9,222 nt of DNA from positions 1 to 9,222 of the forward strand of contig CAZYXT010000096.1 of the NCBI GenBank assembly GCA_964651505.1. Reading direction: 5' to 3'. The DNA comes from Avisuccinivibrio_A sp964651505. Its GTDB lineage: Bacteria > Pseudomonadota > Gammaproteobacteria > Enterobacterales > Succinivibrionaceae. The notes under the pieces were generated by a model, which was not told the DNA's origin, did no database searches, and was given only the letters and a program-made list of their open reading frames with translations. The position numbers and the translations under genes are program-made. Shown here in pieces: positions 1-6,199 of the stretch; within the stretch, counting starts at the first letter, position 1, and each line of letters starts with the position of its first letter.

Positions 1-90
1 CCCATCCCGAGTCAGAGAAATTGTAAGATTTGAGGAGATCACAGTTTAAGAAGCGTATGTCACTGTAAACGCTTCAAAGATAAAAAATGA

Positions 91-125
91 GTGCCCTAAA
101 ACCCATCCCCGATTAGGGCGCTTTT
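91..125 (+). terminator. Rho-independent terminator of an upstream unit
   Basis: GCCCTAA (93-99) pairs perfectly with TTAGGGC (113-119). The stem extends outward by a T-G and a G-C pair (91-92 with 120-121) around a 13-nt loop, and TTTT follows at 122-125. On the opposite strand the same stem is followed by a T-rich stretch (complement of 81-87), so it could work in both directions. It implies that a gene lying left of the window ends near position 1. The longest open frame entering from the left stops at 47-49 and would leave a 15-residue tail ending in FEEITV, but that is too little to call a gene. Confidence 0.6.
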
Positions 126-634
126 GCGATGCCTGAGCAGGTTGCGGCTACTTTAAATTCCTCTGCTCCTCTTAACCATTCTCTCTTGCCAACCCGCCCC
201 CCTCGCAAGCGCAGGACCGTTGCCGGCATCCCGGTGCGTGCAGAGCCGGTCTTGATCTTTTTATGGGGCAGGGGGCATGGCTTTAAGGGAGGGGTGTCAA
301 CGATCTAGTGACAAAATTGTAAACGAGTTACCGGACCATCCACGATGGCCTGAAGTTAAGTTAAATCGATCCTCGAAGACGGGTTGAAAATGCACCCTAT
401 TCCTCTTATTGTTAAAAATCGCATAAATTAGAGCTTCGTCAAACTTTTAATCAAATGCCTCGGGTAAGATAGAGCTTGTCGGACAAGTTGCATGGCTGGC
501 ATTTTTGCCCTGACAGACGGAGGCACAAAACCAAACAAGCACCCTTGCCCCGTCCGCGATCGCGGTTTAAACCAAGGCGCTTTCTCATCGGGTAAGCCTT
601 TGCAGAGCAAAAACCAAGAGAAGATGATTTACCC
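126..634. other. Non-coding upstream region of the dehydratase-TRAP operon
   Basis: No reading frame here has a start, a ribosome site and a plausible protein. Visible structure: a C-rich tract (190-203), a weak possible hairpin GACCG/CGGTC (215-219 with 247-251) followed a few bases later by five T (258-262), a TGTAAACG element (318-325), and the perfect 13-bp palindrome at 475-487 listed separately. The length, over 600 bases to the first gene, and the operator-like palindrome suggest a regulatory region. A small RNA cannot be excluded. Confidence 0.5.
475..487. promoter_or_regulatory. Perfect palindrome CTTGTCGGACAAG, candidate GntR/FCD operator
   Basis: CTTGTC and GACAAG are exact inverted repeats around a single G. 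The core TTGTCGGACAA fits TNGTNNNACNA, the pattern described for operators of the FadR (FCD) subfamily of GntR regulators, which includes the hexuronate regulators UxuR and ExuR. The same half-sites recur at 709-721 and 731-743, just before the first gene, which argues that this is a real binding site rather than chance. The regulator itself is not in the window. Confidence 0.5.
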
Positions 635-663
635 TTGACACTCCGGCACGGCCTTAAGATAAG
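635..663 (+). promoter_or_regulatory. Candidate sigma-70 promoter of the first operon
   Basis: A consensus -35 box TTGACA lies at 635-640. After 17 bases comes GATAAG (658-663), which matches TATAAT at four of six positions. Transcription would begin near 670, leaving an untranslated leader of about 95 bases. The operator-like repeat at 709-743 would then lie downstream of the start and the one at 475-487 well upstream. The weak -10 box makes this a moderate call. Confidence 0.4.
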
Positions 664-708
664 CGTTCTTTTAAGAGCAGATCCCAAGGGCCTTAGATTT
701 TGAGAAAA

Positions 709-743
709 CTTGTCTGACATCAGACATCTATACATCTGACAAG
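709..743. promoter_or_regulatory. Composite operator-like repeat before the first gene
   Basis: Two overlapping copies of the CTTGTC-N-GACAAG element are visible. The one at 709-721 has a perfect left half (CTTGTC T GACATC). The one at 731-743 has a perfect right half (TACATC T GACAAG). Their centres (715 and 737) are 22 bp apart, about two helical turns, so both would face the same side of the DNA. ACATC occurs three times (717, 724 and 732). Taken together the outer arms form an imperfect 35-bp inverted repeat. It ends 22 bases before the start codon of the first gene, so a bound protein could block transcription or its initiation. Confidence 0.5.
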
Positions 744-765
744 AGATGATAAGACAGGAGAACAC

Positions 766-2013
766 ATGACCATAACCATCACCGATCTTAAGGTCATCAA
801 CACCGCCCCCGAGGGGATCAACCTGACGGCGGTTAAGCTTTATACCTCCGTGGACGGCTTGTACGGTTTGGGCTGCGCCACCTTTGCCTACAGGCATGAG
901 GCAGTCACTTGCTGCCTTGAAAAGTACTTAAAGCCTCTTTTGATCGGGCGCGATGCAGAGCAGATTGAAGAGCTGTGGGCGCTCATGCATCAAAACGCCT
1001 ATTGGCGCAACGGCCCCATCGACAACAATGCCATTGCAGGAGTGGATCTGGCCTTATGGGACATTAAAGGCAAATTGGCAGGCATGCCCTGCTATCAGCT
1101 TTTTGGCGGAGCCGTGCGCAAAGGCGTGCCCGTGTATCGGCATGTGGACGGAGGCAGCATCGATGAAATCGTCGATCAGGTGCAGTACTACCAAAGCCTC
1201 GGCGTCAGGCACTTAAGAGTGCAATCGGGCGGCTATGGCGGAGGCTTGGAGCTTAAGGCCCCTCAAACCGCCCCGAAGGGAGCGCTCGACGGGATCTACC
1301 TTGACAGCCGCGAGTACATCAAAAAGACCGTGGATCTCTTTGACAAATTGCGCGAGCGTTTGGGCTTTGAGATGGATTTTGTTCACGATGTGCACGAGCG
1401 CATCGCCCCCTGCGAGGCCATTGTCCTGGCCAAAGCCTTGGAGCCTTACCGCCTCTTCTTTTTGGAAGATGCCCTGCCCCTTGATGCCACCGAATACTAC
1501 AGGATGTTAAAGTCCCAATGCTCCACCCCCATTGCCCACGGCGAGCTGTTTAACAATCCCCTTGAATACCGCCATTTGGTTATCGAGCGCTTAATCGATT
1601 TTATGCGCGTTCACATCACGCAGGTTGGCGGCATCACCCCTGCGCGCAAGCTTGCTATCTTCTGCGAGCAATTTGGCATCCGCACCGCCTGGCACGGCCC
1701 GGGGGACATGTCGCCCGTGGGACATGCGGCCAACATTCACATCGACATGGCCGCCCGCAACTTCGGGGTGCAGGAGTGGTCGGGCATCGAGCCTCCCAAC
1801 TTCGTGATTCAAAAACTTGAGCACCACAAAGGCGCCCTGCTTGAGGTCTTTGACGGGCTGCCCGAATTTAAGGACGGTTACGTCTACCCCAACGATCGCC
1901 CGGGATTGGGAGTTGAGATCAACGAAAAGGAAGCGGCCAAATACCCCTGCAAAACCGATGTAACCGTGTGGACGCAAACCCGCCGCACCGACGGCTCCCT
2001 GGTGCTGCCTTAA
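766..2013 (+). CDS. Acid-sugar dehydratase, enolase superfamily, RspA/ManD type
   Basis: This is a 415-residue cytoplasmic protein of the mandelate racemase/muconate lactonizing branch of the enolase superfamily, closest to the RspA/D-mannonate dehydratase group. Such enzymes remove water from a C6 aldonate to give 2-keto-3-deoxygluconate. The N-terminal capping domain contains YWRNGPIDNNAI (79-90) and ALWDIKGKLAG (96-106). The barrel carries D208-V-H210, E234 (FLEDALP) and E260 (GELFNN) as the expected Mg2+ ligands and catalytic His, then HGPGD (310-314) and QEW (336-338). R151 in RVQSG fits the Arg of the Arg-Tyr pair, but the following loop is shorter than in characterised D-mannonate dehydratases, and the C-terminus ends DGSLVLP without their terminal Trp. 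Pro312 sits where, as I recall, efficient mannonate dehydratases have Ala and low-activity or gluconate-type members have Pro. The substrate (mannonate, gluconate or another acid sugar) is therefore unsettled. AGGAG at 756-760 supports the start. It is the first gene of the operon with the TRAP transporter. Confidence 0.85.
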   Translation: MTITITDLKVINTAPEGINLTAVKLYTSVDGLYGLGCATFAYRHEAVTCCLEKYLKPLLIGRDAEQIEELWALMHQNAYWRNGPIDNNAIAGVDLALWDIKGKLAGMPCYQLFGGAVRKGVPVYRHVDGGSIDEIVDQVQYYQSLGVRHLRVQSGGYGGGLELKAPQTAPKGALDGIYLDSREYIKKTVDLFDKLRERLGFEMDFVHDVHERIAPCEAIVLAKALEPYRLFFLEDALPLDATEYYRMLKSQCSTPIAHGELFNNPLEYRHLVIERLIDFMRVHITQVGGITPARKLAIFCEQFGIRTAWHGPGDMSPVGHAANIHIDMAARNFGVQEWSGIEPPNFVIQKLEHHKGALLEVFDGLPEFKDGYVYPNDRPGLGVEINEKEAAKYPCKTDVTVWTQTRRTDGSLVLP

Positions 2014-2080
2014 AGAGGCCGACGCTTATGAACGACGCAACATTTTTATCGATTGTTTTTAACGACATAAGGAGGAGTGC

Positions 2081-3079
2081 ATGCACACCCGCATTTTATT
2101 AAAGAAGGCGGCGCTTTATTCGGCAGCCTGCCTTGCGGCCCTGGCACTGCTGACAGGGTGCAGCAAGGACAATGACGGCAAGCTGATTTTGCGCATGTCC
2201 CAAGCCTCGGCCTCGGACGGCGCCATAGGCTTGTCCATGGACAAGTTTGCAAAGGATGTTTTTGAAAAAAGCGGCGGCACCATGGAAGTTCACACCTTCC
2301 ACAACGGGCAGCTTGGATCCGAGCGCGAAAACATCGAATCGGTGCAAATGGGCAACTTGGACTTTGCCGTGGTCAATCAGTCGGTTTTGGTCAACTTCCT
2401 GCCCGATTTGGCGGTCTTTGATCTGCCCTACACCATCACCTCGGCCGAGCACGCCGACAGGGTGTTCTTGGGGGAGATCGGGCAGGACATGCTAAAGAGG
2501 CTGTCTGACGTGCGCCTGATCGGACTTAGCTTTTGGGAATCGGGCTTTCGCAACCTCACCAACAACCGCCGCGACGTCAACAACGTTGAAGATGTCGAAG
2601 GCCTGCGCATCCGCGTGATGGAAAACAAGATCCATCAGGATCTGTGGATTGCCCTGGGAGCCGATGCCGTGCCCATGAACTGGTCGGATGCCTACACCGG
2701 CATGCAGCAAGGCGCCATCGACGGACAGGAAAATCCCTCCACCGTCATCGACAAGAACAACGTGGCGGAGGTCAACAAGCACATGGCCATGACCGAGCAC
2801 TGCTATTCGACCGTGGTGATCTTAATGTCCCCGAGCACCAACGAGAGGATGACCCCCGAGCAACGGGAGATTATTGCATCCTGCATGGCTCAGGCTGCCT
2901 TGGACGAGCGGGCCCTCTCGCGCAAGATGGAGCAGGAGGCCATAACCGCCTTGGAGAGCAAGGGCATGGTAGTGACCCGTCCTGACAAAGAGGGCTTTAT
3001 CGCCAAGACCGAGCAAGTGCGTCAAACGCACGGGGCGCAGTTTGCCGCTTTGGCCGAACAAATCGCTGCTTTGCGCTAG
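2081..3079 (+). CDS. dctP: TRAP transporter solute-binding protein, DctP family, putative lipoprotein
   Basis: A 332-residue substrate-binding subunit of a tripartite ATP-independent periplasmic transporter. It captures a carboxylate ligand in the periplasm and hands it to the DctQM membrane unit. Residues 1-26 form a signal sequence with a basic start and a hydrophobic core, ending in the lipobox LTGC, so Cys27 should be lipidated. The family signature spans 174-219: GLRIRV with R178 in the position of the Arg that salt-bridges the ligand carboxylate (R147 of the sialic acid protein SiaP), and DGQENP with N218. Length is normal for the family. AAGGAGG at 2069-2075 fixes the start. Lipidation is common for DctP proteins of Gram-positives but less usual in Gram-negatives. 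Residue +2 after the Cys is Ser, which by the Lol rule would favour the outer membrane. The neighbouring dehydratase and dehydrogenase suggest a hexuronate or aldonate as ligand. Confidence 0.9.
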   Translation: MHTRILLKKAALYSAACLAALALLTGCSKDNDGKLILRMSQASASDGAIGLSMDKFAKDVFEKSGGTMEVHTFHNGQLGSERENIESVQMGNLDFAVVNQSVLVNFLPDLAVFDLPYTITSAEHADRVFLGEIGQDMLKRLSDVRLIGLSFWESGFRNLTNNRRDVNNVEDVEGLRIRVMENKIHQDLWIALGADAVPMNWSDAYTGMQQGAIDGQENPSTVIDKNNVAEVNKHMAMTEHCYSTVVILMSPSTNERMTPEQREIIASCMAQAALDERALSRKMEQEAITALESKGMVVTRPDKEGFIAKTEQVRQTHGAQFAALAEQIAALR

Positions 3080-3087
3080 GAGGCTGT

Positions 3088-3570
3088 ATGGAACAGTTAA
3101 GAACCGTTTTCACCAAGATCCAGGAAGTTGCGCGCACCATCATCGGCGTGTGCATGATCATCATGATGTGCGTGATCTTTGCCCAAACCCTGACGCGCTA
3201 CGTGATCTTTTACTCCCTGCCCTGGTCTGAGGAGCTGTCGCGCTATTTGTACGTAACCCTGACGCTGCTGGGAGTCAACCTGGCCATCACCTCAAAGCAG
3301 CTGGTGCGCATCGATATTTTGGACATGTATCTTTCAGATAAGGCGGTGCATATCATGCAGATCATAAGATCGGCTTTGGCCGTGGTCATCACCTTAATCT
3401 TCTTTTACTCGTCCTGGGGCATGATCGACGTATCCCAATACCAGCATTCCCCTGCCATGGGTCTGTCCATGCAGGTGATGTACGTCATCTTGGGCATTGG
3501 TTTTGCCCTGTCGGCCCTAGCCTGCATCTTTGATTTGTACGACGCCGTTTTTGCAAAGGAGGAACAATAA
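3088..3570 (+). CDS. dctQ: TRAP transporter small membrane subunit, DctQ family
   Basis: A 160-residue inner-membrane protein, the small subunit of the TRAP transporter that pairs with DctM. Four hydrophobic segments are visible at about 14-36, 50-67, 88-110 and 127-149, as expected. The conserved DctQ stretch PWSEELSRY (45-53) follows the first segment. The gene starts 8 bases after dctP, and its ribosome site TAGGAGG (3077-3083) overlaps the dctP stop codon. Its own stop overlaps the dctM start by one base (TAATG). This spacing indicates translational coupling and balanced subunit synthesis. Confidence 0.92.
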   Translation: MEQLRTVFTKIQEVARTIIGVCMIIMMCVIFAQTLTRYVIFYSLPWSEELSRYLYVTLTLLGVNLAITSKQLVRIDILDMYLSDKAVHIMQIIRSALAVVITLIFFYSSWGMIDVSQYQHSPAMGLSMQVMYVILGIGFALSALACIFDLYDAVFAKEEQ

Positions 3571-4856
3571 TGGAGCCTGCCTCGATTTTCATGCTCTTGG
3601 TGCTGGTGATCCTCATGGTCATCGGCATGCCCATCACCTGGTCCATGGGCGGCGCGGTCGTAGTCGCCATCCTCATTGACGACAATCTGTCCTTGGCGCT
3701 CATCACCCAAAAGATCTTCTCAAATTGCGACAACTTCTCCATGCTCGCGCTGCCGGCCTTCTTTTTGGCAGGCGACATCATGGCCAAGGGAGGATTGTCA
3801 AAACGCCTGGTCAACTTTGCCGATAAGCTGGTAGGCTGGATCTCAGGAGGCATTTCTTTGGTCTCCATCGTAGCCTGCACCTTCTTTGCGGCTATCTCAG
3901 GCTCCTCCGTGGCCACCACCGCGGCCATAGGCGGCATCATGTATCCTGAGATGGTCAAAAGAGGCTATCCCAAAAACTACAGCGCGGCCGTGCAGGCCAT
4001 CGGCGGCACCTTGGGCATCGTGATCCCGCCTTCGACCGTGTTCGTCATCTACGGCAACATCACCAATACCTCGGTGGCCGACCTGCTCATGGCAGGCATC
4101 ATCCCGGGCGCCATCTGCGGGACTGCCTTGTGCGTATGGGCTTACATCAAAGCCAAAAAGGAAAACTTCCCCAAAACAGAGGGCGGCTTCTCCTTTGCCC
4201 AATTCTTAAAGTCCTTCAAGAGCGCCGTGTGGGCCCTGCTGATGCCCATCGTGATCTTGGGCGGCATTTACGCAGGCATCTTCACTCCCACCGAGTCTGC
4301 CGTGGTGGCCGTGTTCTACGGCTTTTTGGTATGCCTGGGCATTTACCGCGAGATCTCAGGCAAGACTACCTGGAAGATCATTCAGGACTCCTCGGTCACC
4401 ACCGCCAACATCATGTTCCTGGTGGTCACCGCCCAGATGTTCGGCTATCTTTTGACCTACTACAGGATCCCCGTGTACGTCACGCAGGCTTTCATGTCCG
4501 TTGCCTCCAATCAGTTCGTGTTCATGGCTTTGATCATCGTGCTTTTGGGCATCTGCGGCATGTTCATCGAGGTGGGCGCCACCAACTTGATCCTGGGCCC
4601 CATTCTGGCTCCCATTGCCGTGCACTTTGGAGTTGATCCCGTGCATTTTGGATTGGTATTCGTGTTCCTCTTGGCCATGGGTCAGGCCACCCCGCCTTTT
4701 GGCACCACCTTGTTTGTAGCCTGCGGCATTTCCAAAGAATCGGTGGCGGCGGTATCCAAAGCGGTACTGCCTTTCGTATTCGTCGAGATTTTGTGCGCCA
4801 TCTTATTTGCCTATGTGCCCGTGCTCTCGACCGGAATTTCATCGTTAATGAAGTAG
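3570..4856 (+). CDS. dctM: TRAP transporter large permease subunit, DctM family
   Basis: A 428-residue polytopic inner-membrane protein, the ion-driven permease of the TRAP transporter. It is hydrophobic from end to end, with about a dozen membrane segments. Family motifs in order: AISGSSVATTAAIGG (108-122), GGTLGIVIPPS (145-155), GIFTPTESAVVAV (236-248) and MGQATPPFG (370-378). They lie in the two repeat halves that carry the substrate and sodium sites of DctM proteins. Length is typical for an unfused DctM. The start overlaps the dctQ stop by one base, and AAAGGAGG (3555-3562) lies inside the end of dctQ. Together with dctP and dctQ it completes the transporter, with no sign of damage. Confidence 0.95.
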   Translation: MEPASIFMLLVLVILMVIGMPITWSMGGAVVVAILIDDNLSLALITQKIFSNCDNFSMLALPAFFLAGDIMAKGGLSKRLVNFADKLVGWISGGISLVSIVACTFFAAISGSSVATTAAIGGIMYPEMVKRGYPKNYSAAVQAIGGTLGIVIPPSTVFVIYGNITNTSVADLLMAGIIPGAICGTALCVWAYIKAKKENFPKTEGGFSFAQFLKSFKSAVWALLMPIVILGGIYAGIFTPTESAVVAVFYGFLVCLGIYREISGKTTWKIIQDSSVTTANIMFLVVTAQMFGYLLTYYRIPVYVTQAFMSVASNQFVFMALIIVLLGICGMFIEVGATNLILGPILAPIAVHFGVDPVHFGLVFVFLLAMGQATPPFGTTLFVACGISKESVAAVSKAVLPFVFVEILCAILFAYVPVLSTGISSLMK

Positions 4857-4872
4857 TTTTCAGGAGAAAATC

Positions 4873-5637
4873 ATGCATAAGCTTTTTGATATTGAGGGCC
4901 GCAAGGCCCTGGTAACGGGCGGCACCCGCGGTTTGGGCTTCGGCATGGCCGAAGGTTTGATGGAGGCAGGCTGTGAAGTTGTCATCGCAGGCTCAAACGA
5001 TAAGGTTTTTGATGTGGCAAAAAGCTTTTGCGACCGCGGCTTTAAGTGCCAAGGCGTCAAGGCCGATCTGAGCAGGCGCGATGAGACTTTGCGTTGCTTT
5101 GACGAGGCCCTCTCCAAGCTTGGGGGCCAAATCGACATCTTGGTGACCGCCCACGGCATTCAAAGACGCCACAGCGCCGAAGTGTTCCCCTTAAACGAGT
5201 GGGATGATGTCATCAACGTCAACTTAAACTCGGTCTTTTTGCTCTGCCAGCGCGCAGGTCAGGAGATGCTCAAAAAAGGCTATGGCAAGATCATCACCAT
5301 TGCCTCCATGGTCTCTTGGTTTGGCGGTCAGACCGTTCCTGCCTATACGGCTGCCAAAGGCGGCGTCACACAGCTTACCAAGGAGCTGAGCAACGACTGG
5401 ATTGCCCGCGGCATCAATGTAAACTCCATTGCCCCCGGGTACATGGCAACGCAGATGAACGAGGCACTGCTTGATAAGAACAATCCTCGCTACCAAGAGA
5501 TCACCAACAGGATCCCTGCCGGGCGCTGGGGCACCGGCGATGACATGAAGGGCACGGTGATCTTTTTGGCCTCCCATGCCTCAGATTATTTGGGAGGCGC
5601 CATCATCCCCGTCGACGGCGGCTACCTGGTCAAATAA
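4873..5637 (+). CDS. kduD: KduD-like short-chain dehydrogenase (2-deoxy-D-gluconate dehydrogenase family)
   Basis: A 254-residue cytoplasmic NAD(P)-dependent oxidoreductase of the classical short-chain family. KduD interconverts 2,5-diketo-3-deoxygluconate and 2-keto-3-deoxygluconate in unsaturated uronate breakdown. Visible motifs: the dinucleotide-binding TGGTRGLG (15-22), N117 in INVNLNS, catalytic S145 in IASMVS, Y158 and K162 of the YTAAK motif, and NSIAPGYMAT (184-193). GIQRRH (95-100), IPAGRWGT (214-221) and the C-terminal VDGGYLVK are typical of the KduD subgroup. The usual NNAG is TAHG here (92-95), a change that I believe marks a subset of KduD-like proteins. Substrate could equally be another keto-acid sugar, since the nearest enzyme partner is the dehydratase at 766 and no kduI is present. 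AGGAG at 4862-4866 gives the start, 16 bases after the dctM stop. Last gene of the operon. Confidence 0.82.
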   Translation: MHKLFDIEGRKALVTGGTRGLGFGMAEGLMEAGCEVVIAGSNDKVFDVAKSFCDRGFKCQGVKADLSRRDETLRCFDEALSKLGGQIDILVTAHGIQRRHSAEVFPLNEWDDVINVNLNSVFLLCQRAGQEMLKKGYGKIITIASMVSWFGGQTVPAYTAAKGGVTQLTKELSNDWIARGINVNSIAPGYMATQMNEALLDKNNPRYQEITNRIPAGRWGTGDDMKGTVIFLASHASDYLGGAIIPVDGGYLVK

Positions 5638-5672
5638 GCCCAAAAGCGCAAGCCCGGGGGTTTTTTGGGCTT
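5636..5672 (+). terminator. Hairpin directly after the dehydrogenase gene
   Basis: AAGCCCAAAA (5636-5645, overlapping the stop codon) is complementary to TTTTGGGCTT (5663-5672). A second AAGCCC (5650-5655) can pair with the same right arm GGGCTT (5667-5672), so two mutually exclusive folds exist. No clear T-run follows the stem, so on its own it is a weak terminator. It may act together with the next hairpin or protect the 3' end. Confidence 0.35.
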
Positions 5673-5693
5673 TGCCATCCTCATGCAGTTGCA

Positions 5694-5726
5694 AGCCTGC
5701 CTTACATAAGAGGCAGGCTGTTTTTT
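5694..5726 (+). terminator. Rho-independent terminator of the first operon
   Basis: AGCCTGCCT (5694-5702) and AGGCAGGCT (5711-5719) form a perfect 9-bp stem with an 8-nt loop, followed by G and six T (5721-5726). It is a textbook intrinsic terminator, 57 bases after the dehydrogenase stop codon, and separates this operon from kdgM-pelX. Confidence 0.88.
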
Positions 5727-6036
5727 AGGGTGGTTGAATGCCGCAGGATAAAAGCTCAAAAACGTTGTCTTGCTCAATCGATGCCGGTTCAGGCCTTAAT
5801 ATTTCTTAATCTGCATGCCCTGTGCCTTAAACTGCTGCGGTTAAGGCATGTTTGCACCAAAATAAAGCAAAATCTCCTGCTTGGTTTTGGCTTTAGATCC
5901 TCGCAAAAAGAATTATCAAAAATTTGCAGAAGCTCACATTTTCAAAAAAGACAAATTTGTACAGAAAAAACCTGAACTGTGACTCTCAAGCACCAATAAG
6001 GGGCTTTTTATTGCAGAAATGAGACGTTTTACTTAG
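5727..6036. other. AT-rich intergenic region with no supported gene
   Basis: This stretch is visibly richer in A and T than the flanking genes. It holds a 10-bp palindrome ACAAATTTGT (5951-5960) and a weak inverted repeat CAATAA/TTATTG (5994-5999 with 6008-6013). The only open frame of note begins with GTG inside the tail of the preceding terminator and has no ribosome site, so it is not called. The region most likely serves upstream control of kdgM. Confidence 0.5.
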
Positions 6037-6064
6037 TTGAAATTCAAATATGAAGCATCATAAT
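6037..6064 (+). promoter_or_regulatory. Sigma-70 promoter of kdgM-pelX
   Basis: TTGAAA (6037-6042) matches the -35 consensus at five of six positions. CATAAT (6059-6064) matches the -10 consensus at five of six, with a 16-base spacer. Transcription would start near 6071, giving a leader of about 130 bases before kdgM. The -35 box lies inside a small palindrome, TTGAA-A-TTCAA (6037-6047), and just upstream is AATGAGACGTTTTACTT (6018-6034), whose left half resembles KdgR sites. Either could be a repressor target. Confidence 0.55.
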
Positions 6065-6199
6065 GATTAAAATTGAGCCTATTTAATGAAAATGGCTTAA
6101 GAATGCGCTCTCTCCAACTTGGCACGTCTATTGCTCAAGGTACTCTCACAATTGCTAGGACTATTTCGACTTTTTAACAATGTGAGGAGTTTCCTATCC

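Noticed and set aside
29..43. CRP-like half sites TTTGA and TCACA
   Set aside because: The spacer is five rather than six bases and the left half is poor, so it does not meet the CRP pattern.
214..262. Hairpin followed by five T, possible small RNA or terminator
   Set aside because: The stem is only about five GC pairs with a long internal region, and the T-run is six bases away. It is too weak to call.
451..897. A 148-codon open frame on the minus strand over the start of the dehydratase gene
   Set aside because: It is antisense to the promoter and the N-terminal coding region, has no recognisable domain, and looks like a by-product of the codon pattern of the real gene.
2028..2102. A 24-codon frame between the dehydratase and dctP
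   Set aside because: There is no ribosome site before its ATG, it overlaps the dctP start, and it has no recognisable product.
5730..5975. An 81-codon plus-strand frame beginning with GTG
   Set aside because: It starts in the tail of a strong terminator, has no ribosome site, and its composition (Lys, Arg, Cys, Leu) looks like translated AT-rich intergenic DNA.
6119..6199. A 27-residue N-terminal extension of KdgM from an upstream ATG
   Set aside because: The internal ATG at 6200 has a good ribosome site and begins a standard signal peptide. The extension would bury the signal sequence and has no ribosome site of its own.
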